A stretch of DNA of 64,000 bases from JBGSUZ01 sp964404895 (GTDB taxonomy: Bacteria > Bacillota > Clostridia > Peptostreptococcales > Acidaminobacteraceae). The DNA lies in the NCBI GenBank assembly GCA_964404895.1, contig CAYOLV010000002.1, forward strand, positions 372,001 to 436,000, read 5' to 3'. Below the pieces are notes generated by a model. It saw only the letters and a program-made list of their open reading frames with translations. It made no database searches and was not told the DNA's origin. Within the stretch, counting starts at the first letter, position 1. Each line of letters starts with the position of its first letter. Positions 51,444 through 60,333 of the stretch are shown here, one piece after another. A program made the position numbers and the translations under genes.

Positions 51444-52802
51444 TTACTCCAAGGCATTGACGCAAGCTTTAAAGTGATCGCCTCTTACTTCAAAACTTGG
51501 ATACATGTCCCAACTTGCACAGGCAGGTGATAGCAACACTGTCTCACCGCTTTTTGCCATTTGGTAGCACAAGTTTACGGCCTCTTCAAGGTTATTTACC
51601 CTTGTCACTGCAAGAAAATTGTGTGCATGGGCTGTTTTCATTAACAAGTCCGCAGTCTCTCCGAATACGACCATATGTTTCACGGTGGTACCAAACACAT
51701 CAATTAATTCATCAAAAGTACTGCCCTTATCCATTCCTCCTGCAATGAGATAAGTAGGCTGTTTCATAGCCTCAACTGCTTTAATGGAAGAGTCAGGATT
51801 TGTGCCTTTGCTATCATTAAAATAAGTTACCCCGTTAAGAATTTTTACGAACTCAACGCGATGTTCGATTCCTTTGAAGGCTTTAATGCTCTGCGCTATG
51901 ATTTCTGTAGAAATACCAGCATAATAACTGATGGCCACAGCAGCTAAAACATTTTCTAAATTGTGAGATCCTGGAATAAAAATATCTTCCACGTTCATGA
52001 TCGTGACCACTTGGTCTATTCTGAAGTCATGAACTACAATTTTTCCAGCGTCAACGTAGACACCTTTATCTAGCTTTTCCAAACGGCTAAAGCCTATAAC
52101 TTGACCTTTAAATTCTCGTTTGCTGATTTCACGGGTCAAAGGATTATCATAGTTTAAAATTAAAATACTGTTTGCGTCGTTGTTTTCAAAAATACGACAT
52201 TTAGCATCTATATAATTTTCCATGGTTTTATGGCGATTTAAATGATCTGGGGTCAAATTTAAAATAGCGGCGATATCGCATTTAAACTGCTCGATGGTCT
52301 CTAGTTGAAAACTGCTGACTTCTGTAATAAAGCAAGCATCTTCACTACTTTCAGCTGCTACTTGAACAACTGGAAGACCAATATTACCCACTACATAAGT
52401 TTCCTTTTTCCCCGCCTTAAATATTTCTCCTGTTAGAGCAGTTGTTGTGGTTTTACCATTGGTTCCGGTAATCCCATAAAAATGACCTTTAGCCAATAAA
52501 TAGCCTAATTCCAACTCTCCAATAATTCTAACCCCTGCATTTCTAGCTTCTTGAGTAAAAGGTAAATCTGTAGGTACCCCTGGGCTTAAGACAATACAGT
52601 CCAGAGTCCCCGTATTTTCAGGTAAATGGCCAATAGACGTCTCGTCGTATAGACCTGCCAATTGTTCCAATAACTCTGTAAATTGTTCTATGGGCTTTGC
52701 ATCATGTAGAATCACATAAGCGCCTTGAGACTTCAAGGCCTTCACTGCTGGAATACCAGATTTAGCAAGCCCTACCACTAATACACGCTGTCCTGAAAAC
52801 AT
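51444..52802 (-). CDS. murD: UDP-N-acetylmuramoylalanine-D-glutamate ligase MurD
   Basis: Adds D-Glu to UDP-MurNAc-L-Ala. The 452-residue protein has an N-terminal Rossmann fold (VLVVGLAKSGIPAVKAL), the ATP loop GTNGKTTTTALTG, LNLTPDHLNRH, the HNLENVLAA segment, EHRVEFV and FNDSKGTNPDS. ATG at 52802 has AGGAGG upstream; 10 bases after mraY. Confidence 0.98.
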   Translation of the reverse strand: MFSGQRVLVVGLAKSGIPAVKALKSQGAYVILHDAKPIEQFTELLEQLAGLYDETSIGHLPENTGTLDCIVLSPGVPTDLPFTQEARNAGVRIIGELELGYLLAKGHFYGITGTNGKTTTTALTGEIFKAGKKETYVVGNIGLPVVQVAAESSEDACFITEVSSFQLETIEQFKCDIAAILNLTPDHLNRHKTMENYIDAKCRIFENNDANSILILNYDNPLTREISKREFKGQVIGFSRLEKLDKGVYVDAGKIVVHDFRIDQVVTIMNVEDIFIPGSHNLENVLAAVAISYYAGISTEIIAQSIKAFKGIEHRVEFVKILNGVTYFNDSKGTNPDSSIKAVEAMKQPTYLIAGGMDKGSTFDELIDVFGTTVKHMVVFGETADLLMKTAHAHNFLAVTRVNNLEEAVNLCYQMAKSGETVLLSPACASWDMYPSFEVRGDHFKACVNALE

Positions 52803-52812
52803 GGCGTACCTC

Positions 52813-53766
52813 CTAGAATATCAACATATAAGATAAAATGGCCATGACAACAGTTATCGTTGAAAATGCCATTACTATTTTCTTTTCTTTCCAACCGCTT
52901 AACTCAAAATGATGATGAATCGGTGCCATTTTGAAAACGCGTTTTTTAGTCTTTTTATATACCAACACCTGAATGGTTACACTGAGGGTCTCAATCACAT
53001 AGATTAAACCGACAATCGGCACGAAAAATACCAATCCCGTCATCATAGATATTGCTGCAATAGCCCCGCCTAGTGCCAATGAGCCTAGATCGCCCATAAA
53101 GATTTTTGCAGGATATTTATTATAATACAAGAATCCAACGAGTCCACCACAAAGAGCGAATCCCGCCGCGGTTAATGACTCCAGGCCAAAATGCCAAGCG
53201 CAAATAGAGAAAAAGGCCATATTGAAGAACGTTACAGTTCCAGCTAATCCATCAAGCCCGTCCGTAAGATTGACCCCATTGGTGATGGCTATAATGAATA
53301 ATACCATAAACGGATAATAGAAAATGCCCATATCCCAAACTGTATTGATAAAAGGAATGGCTACAGTTGTTCCAAAGTATGAGGCGATGGCTGTGGTAAG
53401 CAAGGTTGCCACAATAAATTGGCCTAAGAGTTTTTCTTTAGGTTTCAAGCCTTCATTCTTTTTCCGTTTAATAATCAACCAGTCGTCTAAAAACCCGACA
53501 AGACCCATACCAAGGGTTCCTATTAAGAAAATCCATGTTTCTATTTTAAAATTAAGTGTTAAAGCTATTGCACAAAGCAAACCTGTTAAAAATATAAAAC
53601 CACCCATGGTCGGTGTACCGGATTTTTTTAGATGGCTTTGAGGCCCTAACTCCCGAATACTTTGACCAAATTTCAGTTTTGTCAGTAAGGGAATTAAATA
53701 GTTCCCTAACAGCAAAGACATGACACACCCAGCACCAAAACTCATCCAACTATAAGCGTTTATCAT
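52813..53766 (-). CDS. mraY: Phospho-N-acetylmuramoyl-pentapeptide transferase MraY
   Basis: Attaches the MurNAc-pentapeptide to undecaprenyl phosphate, giving lipid I. The 317-residue membrane protein has about ten helices and the key loops: LDDWLIIKRKKNEGL, NLTDGLDGLAGT, MGDLGSLALGGA and PIHHHFELSGW. ATG at 53766 with GGAGG upstream. In most dcw clusters murF lies between murE and mraY; here only 33 bases separate the two. Confidence 0.98.
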   Translation of the reverse strand: MINAYSWMSFGAGCVMSLLLGNYLIPLLTKLKFGQSIRELGPQSHLKKSGTPTMGGFIFLTGLLCAIALTLNFKIETWIFLIGTLGMGLVGFLDDWLIIKRKKNEGLKPKEKLLGQFIVATLLTTAIASYFGTTVAIPFINTVWDMGIFYYPFMVLFIIAITNGVNLTDGLDGLAGTVTFFNMAFFSICAWHFGLESLTAAGFALCGGLVGFLYYNKYPAKIFMGDLGSLALGGAIAAISMMTGLVFFVPIVGLIYVIETLSVTIQVLVYKKTKKRVFKMAPIHHHFELSGWKEKKIVMAFSTITVVMAILSYMLIF

Positions 53767-53799
53767 AATACCTCCAACTGTTCTTAAACGTTCAATCCG

Positions 53800-55287
53800 T
53801 TAAAGCGATCTGTTTTTCAGAGCTAGAGCAGCTTCTTCTCGATCGTCAAAGTGATTTTTAGTCACACCAATAATTTGATAAGTTTCGTGACCTTTTCCTG
53901 TAATAAGCAAGGTGTCACCCTTTTTTATTTTATTTACCCCGTAAGCAATAGCAAGGTGGCGGTCTGCTTCAATATAAACTTTCTCTCTATACTGAGGTTG
54001 GACACCTGCTAAGGCTTCTTGAATAATAGTATTTGGATCTTCTGTTCTCGGATTGTCGCTGGTCAGTATAGCATAATCTGCCTTTTGAGAGGCGATATTT
54101 CCCATAACTGGCCGTTTAGTCTTATCTCTGTCACCGCCACAGCCAAAGATAACGTACAAATCCCCTGCAGTAAACTCTCGGCAGACTTCAATGACTTTGT
54201 CCAGGGCGTCTGGTGAATGGGCATAGTCTACAACAACGGTAGCCCCTATCTCATTTTTGACCACTTCAAGCCTGCCATCTACTGATTTTATGGCTTTTAT
54301 GGCTGTTTGAAGCTCTCCAGCATCGCATCCCATTTGATTTAAGAGTGCTAGGACGGCTAAGGTATTTAAAACGTATATTTTGCCCGGAATAGGTATGTGT
54401 ACATAGACTTTTTCAGATCCAAAATTCAACGTATACTCACTGCCATTGTAATGAGCTGTAATCTCGTCTGCAAAGTAATCAGCAGTTGGGTTTAGTCCAT
54501 AGCTAAAAACAGTCTTGCCTTCTGATTTTAACTCTTGGTAAAGGCGCGCCCCATAGGAATCCTCAATATTGATAATCGAGGCGGTTTGAGTTTTCATAAA
54601 TAATTGTTTTTTGGCTTGATAATAGTCTTCCATATCTTTATGGAAATCTAAGTGTTCTTCGGTCAAATTGGTAAAAATGCTGTAATTGAAGTTTACATCG
54701 TCTACCCGATGGGTTCTCAGCGCATGAGAAGACACTTCCATGATACAGGTGTCTATGGATTCATTGACCATCTCTTGGAAGAGCCACTGAAGTTTTAGAG
54801 ACTCTACAGTAGTGTTGCTGGTCGGGTATACATGAGCACCAATCCGATTTCCTGTGGTTCCCAGTACGGCTGTCTCCTGATGTAAAGCTTCAAGACAATT
54901 TCCAGTCAAATGAGCAATTGAAGTTTTTCCGTTCGTTCCAGTGACCCCTATCAAATTAAACTTTTCACTAGGTCTCTGATAAAAATCACTGGCTATCAAA
55001 GCCATCGCCGACAAGGTACTTTCCACTGCAATAATTGTAAGATTTGGATATTCCTTTTCCCAGTTCTTATTGACTTTATTTTTGTTTTCTACAACAATAG
55101 CTCTGCAGCCATTTTGGATAACTTGCTCTAAGTGGTCATGTGCGTCTATATGGTAACCCTTAATTGCTATAAATAAACTGCCTTGATGAACAGTTCTGGA
55201 ATCGTTGCCTATATCGATCAATTCTGTTGAAAGATCTCCTTGTAAAATTTCATATTGAATACGTTCAACAACTTGCTTCAATCTCAT
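53800..55287 (-). CDS. murE: UDP-MurNAc-tripeptide synthetase MurE, meso-diaminopimelate type
   Basis: Adds the third residue of the stem peptide. The 495-residue protein has GVTGTNGKTSIAHL (ATP loop), NLTEEHLDFHKDMEDY and the specificity motif DNPRTEDP; Arg in DNPR (411-414) recognises meso-diaminopimelate rather than lysine. ATG at 55287 has GAGGT seven bases upstream; an in-frame GTG at 55335 has no good site. It has its own promoter after the PBP gene. Confidence 0.97.
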   Translation of the reverse strand: MRLKQVVERIQYEILQGDLSTELIDIGNDSRTVHQGSLFIAIKGYHIDAHDHLEQVIQNGCRAIVVENKNKVNKNWEKEYPNLTIIAVESTLSAMALIASDFYQRPSEKFNLIGVTGTNGKTSIAHLTGNCLEALHQETAVLGTTGNRIGAHVYPTSNTTVESLKLQWLFQEMVNESIDTCIMEVSSHALRTHRVDDVNFNYSIFTNLTEEHLDFHKDMEDYYQAKKQLFMKTQTASIINIEDSYGARLYQELKSEGKTVFSYGLNPTADYFADEITAHYNGSEYTLNFGSEKVYVHIPIPGKIYVLNTLAVLALLNQMGCDAGELQTAIKAIKSVDGRLEVVKNEIGATVVVDYAHSPDALDKVIEVCREFTAGDLYVIFGCGGDRDKTKRPVMGNIASQKADYAILTSDNPRTEDPNTIIQEALAGVQPQYREKVYIEADRHLAIAYGVNKIKKGDTLLITGKGHETYQIIGVTKNHFDDREEAALALKNRSL

Positions 55288-55356
55288 AAAAATGACCTCT
55301 TCTTCTATCACATTAGACCTCTCGCAAAACCGCACGGCCAGTCAAAAACAATTGAA

Positions 55357-55380
55357 AGGCAACACCCTTTGATATTGCCT
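55357..55380 (-). terminator. Hairpin at the start of the murE transcript
   Basis: AGGCAA/TTGCCT stem (55357-55362 with 55375-55380), followed on the minus strand by TTTCAATTGTTTTTG. It may end the PBP-gene transcript or act as an attenuator, since the candidate murE promoter lies just upstream. Confidence 0.5.
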
Positions 55381-55385
55381 AACAA

Positions 55386-55391
55386 ATTATA
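55386..55391 (-). promoter_or_regulatory. Candidate extended -10 of a murE promoter
   Basis: Minus strand TATAAT preceded by TGA (extended -10), with only a weak TTATAA-like -35 about 16 bases further upstream. Lies in the 146-base gap between the PBP gene and murE. Confidence 0.55.
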
Positions 55392-55433
55392 TCATAAATA
55401 CATCTCATTATAATTAACAATTGAAATTTTTTA

Positions 55434-57401
55434 CTATTCAGTTGTGGTAATAATCACTAATGAATTACTATTGACGCTTGTCCCTGCTGTCGGATATTGT
55501 TTTTTGATCAGGGCATTGGGGTCTTCATCTTCAGTCATTTCTTCGCTTAAAATAAGTGAAGAGGCTTCCAAAATGGTTCTGGCTTGGCTGTAAGTTTTAC
55601 CTACCAAATTGGGGACTGTGACTTTTTTAGTGTTTTGAGGCATGTTCGGCTCTATTTTCAAGTACCGAAGGACATCGGATAAAATGTCATGGGCAATTGG
55701 GGCTGCAACTTTAGAACCGAAATTGGTGTCTTGAGGCTCATCTACAATGACCAATACTGTAATTTGAGGGTTTTTAATTGGGGCAATCCCTACAAATGAA
55801 GAGTAAGCCAGACTTTTAGAATAGGAACCATTGACAATTTTTTCTGAGGTTCCAGTCTTACCGCCCACTTCGATACCAGGAATATAAGCCAGTTTACCCG
55901 ACCCGTTAGATACAACCTCTTCCATCATATTTTTGATGGTGTTGGCAGTCCCTTCGCTAATGGCTCTGTTGGCAATTACTGGTTCAAATTTCTTGATGAC
56001 TTTGCCATTACTGTCTAAATAAGCTTTAACAATTTGGGGTTGTACCAAGTTGCCTCCGTTTGCAATTGCAGAAACGGCAGTAATGACGTGTAGGGGCGTG
56101 GTGGAAATACCGTGACCAAAGCCCATTGTTGCCAACTCTACTGGTCCTGTATTTTTTACGCTAGACACTTGGGTCAATCCTTCCGAAGGCAAATTAATAC
56201 CTGTTTTAGACTTGAGTCCAAATTTCTCTAAGTACATATGGAATTTTTCTTTCCCTACACGTTCAGCAACTTCCATAAACACTGGGTTACAAGAATTGCT
56301 TAACCCCTCAGTTAAATTCTGAACGCCGTGAGGATTCCTTCTGTTCCAACAGTGAATTTTAACACCTGATACAACTTTATAGCCTATACATTCAAAGGTA
56401 CTCTTAGTCGTAACTACTTTTTCTTCAAATCCCATGGCAGTGGTGAGTAATTTCAGGGTTGAGCCAGGTTCATAAGTGTCACTGACAGTAGGATTTCTCC
56501 AAATATTATTGAGTATTGCCGCCTTGTCTTCATCCTTCATGGTTTCAATCGTTTTAGGATCTACCAATTGGGTTAAATCTCTTGGTGAATTAGGATTAAA
56601 GTCAGGCTTTGTAACCATTGCCAAGATCTCTCCCGTGTTTGGATTCATGACAATTGCCATAATCTTTTTCGGTTGGAAGTCTTGAATTCCCTTATCTACA
56701 GCTTTTTCTGTAAAGTGCTGTATAATTTCGTCTATGGTCAGTTCTACATTATAACCTTCTACTGGTGGCACTAATTTTTCGTCACCAAAGGGCAGCGTTC
56801 TACCTACCGCATCTGTATGGGTGACTAATTTCCCTTCTACCCCAGCCAGTTCCTTATTCAACTGAACTTCTATGCCAGAGAGGCCTTCACCATCTGTACT
56901 GACAAATCCTAATAGCTGAGCAGCAAAATTGTTGTACGGATACACCCTTTTGCTGCCATCTGTTACCCAGACGCCTGCAATTTTTTTGTTCTTAATCAAA
57001 TCGGCTTTAGATTTTGGCAAGCCTTTTCCTAATTTCACTAATTTATCATTGGATTTTTTCAAGTCCGCTTCCAAATCTGCTTGTGGGCGATCTAAAATCT
57101 TCGAAAGGGCTTCTGCCGCTTCTTCCACTTTTCCTTCTTTAGGCTTTTCCATTCGTGCCCAAACGGTAAAGGTTGAAACACTAAAAGCCAATTTGACCCC
57201 ATTGCGATCTGTGATGTCTCCCCGTTTGGGTTCAATCGGGATTTCTTTTTTTTGGGTGTTCTCAGCTTTACTTTTATAAAAGTCATTATGAATGATTTGA
57301 ATAAACGCTAGGCGGGTCATCAAACCAAAAAAAACAAGGCTTACTATGATAAAAGTAGCCCTGAGTCGTGTGCGGTTAATCTTATTAGGCTCCAAATCCA
57401 T
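55434..57401 (-). CDS. ftsI: Class B penicillin-binding protein with a C-terminal PASTA domain (FtsI/SpoVD-like)
   Basis: Septal transpeptidase that cross-links glycan made by FtsW. Of 655 residues: membrane helix (about 15-36), dimerisation domain, then the transpeptidase with Ser314-Thr-Leu-Lys317 (SxxK, active serine), Ser370-Cys-Asn372 (SxN) and Lys515-Thr-Gly517 (KTG). One PASTA repeat spans about 594-653, as in SpoVD. Many Clostridia have both an FtsI and a SpoVD; this cluster has one. ATG at 57401 has AAGGAGG upstream. Confidence 0.96.
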   Translation of the reverse strand: MDLEPNKINRTRLRATFIIVSLVFFGLMTRLAFIQIIHNDFYKSKAENTQKKEIPIEPKRGDITDRNGVKLAFSVSTFTVWARMEKPKEGKVEEAAEALSKILDRPQADLEADLKKSNDKLVKLGKGLPKSKADLIKNKKIAGVWVTDGSKRVYPYNNFAAQLLGFVSTDGEGLSGIEVQLNKELAGVEGKLVTHTDAVGRTLPFGDEKLVPPVEGYNVELTIDEIIQHFTEKAVDKGIQDFQPKKIMAIVMNPNTGEILAMVTKPDFNPNSPRDLTQLVDPKTIETMKDEDKAAILNNIWRNPTVSDTYEPGSTLKLLTTAMGFEEKVVTTKSTFECIGYKVVSGVKIHCWNRRNPHGVQNLTEGLSNSCNPVFMEVAERVGKEKFHMYLEKFGLKSKTGINLPSEGLTQVSSVKNTGPVELATMGFGHGISTTPLHVITAVSAIANGGNLVQPQIVKAYLDSNGKVIKKFEPVIANRAISEGTANTIKNMMEEVVSNGSGKLAYIPGIEVGGKTGTSEKIVNGSYSKSLAYSSFVGIAPIKNPQITVLVIVDEPQDTNFGSKVAAPIAHDILSDVLRYLKIEPNMPQNTKKVTVPNLVGKTYSQARTILEASSLILSEEMTEDEDPNALIKKQYPTAGTSVNSNSLVIITTTE

Positions 57402-57437
57402 GGTTTAAAGCCTCCTTTCCTCAATACTTTGCCGAGA

Positions 57438-57983
57438 TCATTTAACGGCTGTCCCTTTTTCACGATCTCCGAAAGCAAAATTGATTATATAATCATACAC
57501 TTGGCCACTCAGATTTTCATTTTTCTTAGCATCTTCTTTACTAAGGTATTTTGTTCGGGTGTCTTTGTCAAGTGCATAATGCCAATTTGATTGAAGGTAT
57601 ACGATTTGTTCTGGTTGAGGGTATTGCATATTGAGTTCCGTCATGGCCACTCTTTCCACGTTATCCAATGAGATGGTGGTATCTAATGAAGATTTGACTT
57701 CTTCAATGTCCATGGTTACTTGCTTAATCTCACTATTAAGACCGTTGACCAGATACTTTTGCTCGTAAAGGGCTGAATATTGGTAAATCATTACCGCAAG
57801 GGATAAAAACACAAAAGAACAGAAACTAACGCCTTTGATAAATTTGACGATTCGCTTTGCGCTTAAATCCTTCATTTTTTTCTCAGCATTTCGCTTTTTG
57901 TCTTCTTCTACTTGTTGCGTCATTAGTCTGTATCGATATGATTCATATGACTCATATGATTCTAAATGGCGAGCAGCTTGCAT
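57438..57983 (-). CDS. ftsL: FtsL-like division protein
   Basis: A 181-residue protein in the FtsL position between rsmH and the PBP gene. A basic, charged N-terminal tail (about 1-50) precedes one membrane helix (about 52-72) and an outside leucine-zipper-like region (about 75-115) ending in ERVAMTELNMQYPQPEQIVYL, the typical FtsL/DivIC close. The tail contains a small repeat ESYESYESY. ATG at 57983 has AAGGAGG upstream. FtsL diverges fast, so the call leans on position and topology. Confidence 0.82.
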   Translation of the reverse strand: MQAARHLESYESYESYRYRLMTQQVEEDKKRNAEKKMKDLSAKRIVKFIKGVSFCSFVFLSLAVMIYQYSALYEQKYLVNGLNSEIKQVTMDIEEVKSSLDTTISLDNVERVAMTELNMQYPQPEQIVYLQSNWHYALDKDTRTKYLSKEDAKKNENLSGQVYDYIINFAFGDREKGTAVK

Positions 57984-57998
57984 CTTTATGCCTCCTTG

Positions 57999-58934
57999 CT
58001 AAATCTTCTCGATCACCCTCAACTTTGCACTTCTTGAGCGAGGGTTCTCCTCCACTTCCTCATCAGACGGTAAAATCGGCTTCCTTGTAATGATTTTCCC
58101 GACCGGTTTTCCGCCACATTGGCAAACCGGAAATTCTGGAGGACACTTACATCCTATTGATAGATCTTTAAAAGTCTGTTTCACAATGCGATCTTCTAGT
58201 GAATGGAAAGTGATAATGGCCATCCTGCCACCTGGATTCATGACGCTCATGCCGTCTCGAATCGCTTGCTCAATAATTCCTAGTTCATTATTGACTTCGA
58301 TTCTGATAGCTTGGAAAGTTCGCTTTGCAGGATGAGGACCATCTTGTCTCGCTCTTGCAGGAATTGCTGCTTTTATAATATCTACCAGTTCAAAGGTAGA
58401 TTTAATTTCTCCGTTTCTTCTGGCTTCAACGATGAATTTCGCAATTCTGGAAGCCCATTTTTCTTCTCCGTAGTCTCGAATTAACTCGTATATAGACTTT
58501 TCGGAGTATTCATTAATGATGTGCCATGCGGTAATTTCACTATTTCGATTCATTCGCATGTCAAGGGCGCCATCGTTCATGTAAGAAAAGCCTCTTTCAG
58601 CTTCGTCTAATTGATAAGAGGAAACCCCTAAGTCCATGAGCATACCGTCTATGCCACTGAGTTTTAAGTCTTCGACCACTTGCTTGATTGCTACAAAGTT
58701 GCTATGTACAGGTACAAACTTATTGCCAAATTGGGCTAATCTTTCTCCTGCCGCTTTGTGAGCGTCTTGGTCTTGATCTATGCCAATCAATTTCCCTTTA
58801 TCGCCTAATTTTGAAAGCAGGTACTCAGAATGACCGCCGCCGCCAAGTGTGCCATCGACGTAAATGCCATTTGGTTTCAAGTTCAGGCTGTCCACCGTTT
58901 CTTTTAATAACACCGTGACGTGACTAAATTCCAT
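57999..58934 (-). CDS. rsmH: 16S rRNA (cytosine1402-N4)-methyltransferase RsmH
   Basis: Methylates N4 of C1402 in the ribosomal P site; older name mraW. The 311-residue protein shows HVTVLLKETVDSLNLKPNGIYVDGTLGGGGHS, GIDQDQDA, DLGVSSYQLD and the C-terminal ITFHSLEDRIVKQTF. ATG at 58934 has GAGGGG upstream. Second gene of the dcw cluster. Confidence 0.98.
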   Translation of the reverse strand: MEFSHVTVLLKETVDSLNLKPNGIYVDGTLGGGGHSEYLLSKLGDKGKLIGIDQDQDAHKAAGERLAQFGNKFVPVHSNFVAIKQVVEDLKLSGIDGMLMDLGVSSYQLDEAERGFSYMNDGALDMRMNRNSEITAWHIINEYSEKSIYELIRDYGEEKWASRIAKFIVEARRNGEIKSTFELVDIIKAAIPARARQDGPHPAKRTFQAIRIEVNNELGIIEQAIRDGMSVMNPGGRMAIITFHSLEDRIVKQTFKDLSIGCKCPPEFPVCQCGGKPVGKIITRKPILPSDEEVEENPRSRSAKLRVIEKI

Positions 58935-58962
58935 TCCGATCTCACCCCTCTAAAATATTTTG

Positions 58963-59394
58963 TTAAATGCCCAAATCTTCCATCTGCTCTGCAATTTCGT
59001 CATAGGAGATGTTTTCTGGGTCATTGTATTTTTCCCACTGCTCTGTACTCCATATTTCAACACGTTCCCCAACGCCGATGACAATCACTTCTTTGTCGAT
59101 TTCTGCGTGTTCTCTGAGAGATTGAGGAACTAAAATTCTGCCTTGCTTGTCAAAACTGCCTTCTGTGGCGCCTGCAAAGAAAAGTCTTACAAACGCTCTG
59201 GCATTTTTATTGGTTAGTGGCAAGCCTTTTAATTTATCTTCAAAGACTTTCCATTCACTTTCCGGAAACACAAAAAGACAGTGATCCAGCCCTTTCGTTA
59301 TGTAAAAGGCTTCACCGAGGTTTTCTCTGAATTTGGCAGGCATGCTCATGCGACCTTTTACGTCGACGGCATGTGTAAATTCCCCAATAAACAT
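58963..59394 (-). CDS. mraZ: Division/cell wall cluster repressor MraZ
   Basis: AbrB-fold DNA-binding protein that represses its own dcw operon. With ATG at 59394 it is 143 residues, the usual length, with the two AbrB-like halves: DVKGRMSMPAKFRE and DKQGRILVPQSLRE. An upstream in-frame GTG at 59403 lies in the ribosome site GGGTGAGG and is rejected. First gene of the cluster; probable MraZ boxes lie at 59454-59477. Confidence 0.97.
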   Translation of the reverse strand: MFIGEFTHAVDVKGRMSMPAKFRENLGEAFYITKGLDHCLFVFPESEWKVFEDKLKGLPLTNKNARAFVRLFFAGATEGSFDKQGRILVPQSLREHAEIDKEVIVIGVGERVEIWSTEQWEKYNDPENISYDEIAEQMEDLGI

Positions 59395-59453
59395 GAACCT
59401 CACCCATTTTCTGTTCCGATTAGTATTACTTTATCATTTCCTTGGGATTACTA

Positions 59454-59477
59454 CCCACTTTTTCGCACTCTTTACCA
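59454..59477 (-). promoter_or_regulatory. MraZ-box array upstream of mraZ
   Basis: On the minus strand GTGGT, GTGCG and GTGGG recur at exactly 10-bp steps (cores TGGT at 59474-59477, TGCG at 59464-59467, TGGG at 59454-59457). MraZ is known to bind TGGGN repeats with a 10-bp period at this location. One box is exact, two deviate. Confidence 0.75.
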
Positions 59478-59488
59478 CTAATAAATAA

Positions 59489-59518
59489 AATATACACTAT
59501 TTTTCTTTGGATTGCCAG
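59489..59518 (-). promoter_or_regulatory. Candidate promoter of mraZ and the dcw cluster
   Basis: Minus strand CTGGCA (59513-59518), 18 bases, TATATT (59489-59494). The MraZ boxes lie just downstream, fitting repression by blocking initiation or clearance. Confidence 0.5.
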
Positions 59519-59525
59519 AAAAAAG

Positions 59526-59553
59526 TAAAAAAAAAGAACCCTTTCGGGTTCTT
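59526..59553 (-). terminator. Intrinsic terminator of lgt
   Basis: AAGAACCC (59534-59541), TTTC loop on the plus strand, GGGTTCTT (59546-59553), then a nine-T run on the minus strand. Separates lgt from mraZ. Confidence 0.93.
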
Positions 59554-59583
59554 AACTGTAAATGTCACTCCATGTTATTCAGC

Positions 59584-60330
59584 TTATCTATGAACGTATT
59601 TCTGAGCTTGTTTCTTGCTCCAGAAGTAAAAACCTATGCCACCAGCAATCATAACTATGCTAATAACTTGCGCGATTCTGAGAGGCCCTATCATCAAACT
59701 ATCGGTTCTTAGCCCTTCAATGAAGAATCTGCCTAACGAATAGAATACTAAATAAAGGGATATAATTTGTCCGTCGAAGTGCTTTTTGTTTAGGAGTCTG
59801 AGTAGCACTATAAAAATAATAAAATTCCATGCAGACTCATATAAAAACGTTGGATGAACTTTTTGACCATCCACAAGAATGCCCCAAGGCAAATCAGTTG
59901 GCCCACCATGAGCTTCACCGTTAAAGAAATTACCCCAGCGACCTATGGCCTGACCTAAAATCAACACTGGCGCAACAATATCTGCAAGCTTGATAGATGG
60001 CATTTTTTTTCTGATTGTCACCAAAATGCCTGCCAAGAATCCGCCAATTAAGCCACCGTGTATGGCTAGTCCACCTGCTCTCAAGTTGAAAATTTCCATT
60101 GGCACGGACAAATAATAATTCAAATCATAGAAGAGTACATAATAAAGCCGTGCGCCTATTATGCCAAAAGGCAGCACCCAAATGATCAAATCCATGAGAT
60201 TGTCTTCGGATACACCAATGTCCTTCCCCTTTTTTAAGACGAACAAAGAAGCAATCAACATAGCCACTGCCATGATGATACCGTACCAGCGAATATCAAC
60301 TCCAAATATTGAAAACGCTATTGGATCCAT
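59584..60330 (-). CDS. lgt: Prolipoprotein diacylglyceryl transferase
   Basis: Transfers diacylglycerol to the lipobox cysteine of prolipoproteins, the first lipoprotein step. The 248-residue protein has about seven membrane helices and the Lgt signature GRWGNFFNGEAHGGPT and HGGLIGGFLAG. ATG at 60330 has AGGAGG upstream. The signal peptidase lspA, which acts next, is not in this window, although its common site beside rluD is. Confidence 0.97.
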   Translation of the reverse strand: MDPIAFSIFGVDIRWYGIIMAVAMLIASLFVLKKGKDIGVSEDNLMDLIIWVLPFGIIGARLYYVLFYDLNYYLSVPMEIFNLRAGGLAIHGGLIGGFLAGILVTIRKKMPSIKLADIVAPVLILGQAIGRWGNFFNGEAHGGPTDLPWGILVDGQKVHPTFLYESAWNFIIFIVLLRLLNKKHFDGQIISLYLVFYSLGRFFIEGLRTDSLMIGPLRIAQVISIVMIAGGIGFYFWSKKQAQKYVHR

Positions 60331-60333
60331 TTA

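Noticed and set aside
53324..53641. 105-codon plus-strand frame inside mraY
   Set aside because: Shadow frame opposite a conserved membrane protein; no start site or domain.
57930..57965. TCATATGA micro-repeats as an operator
   Set aside because: They encode the ESYESYES repeat at the FtsL N-terminus and are in frame; a coding slippage repeat explains them.
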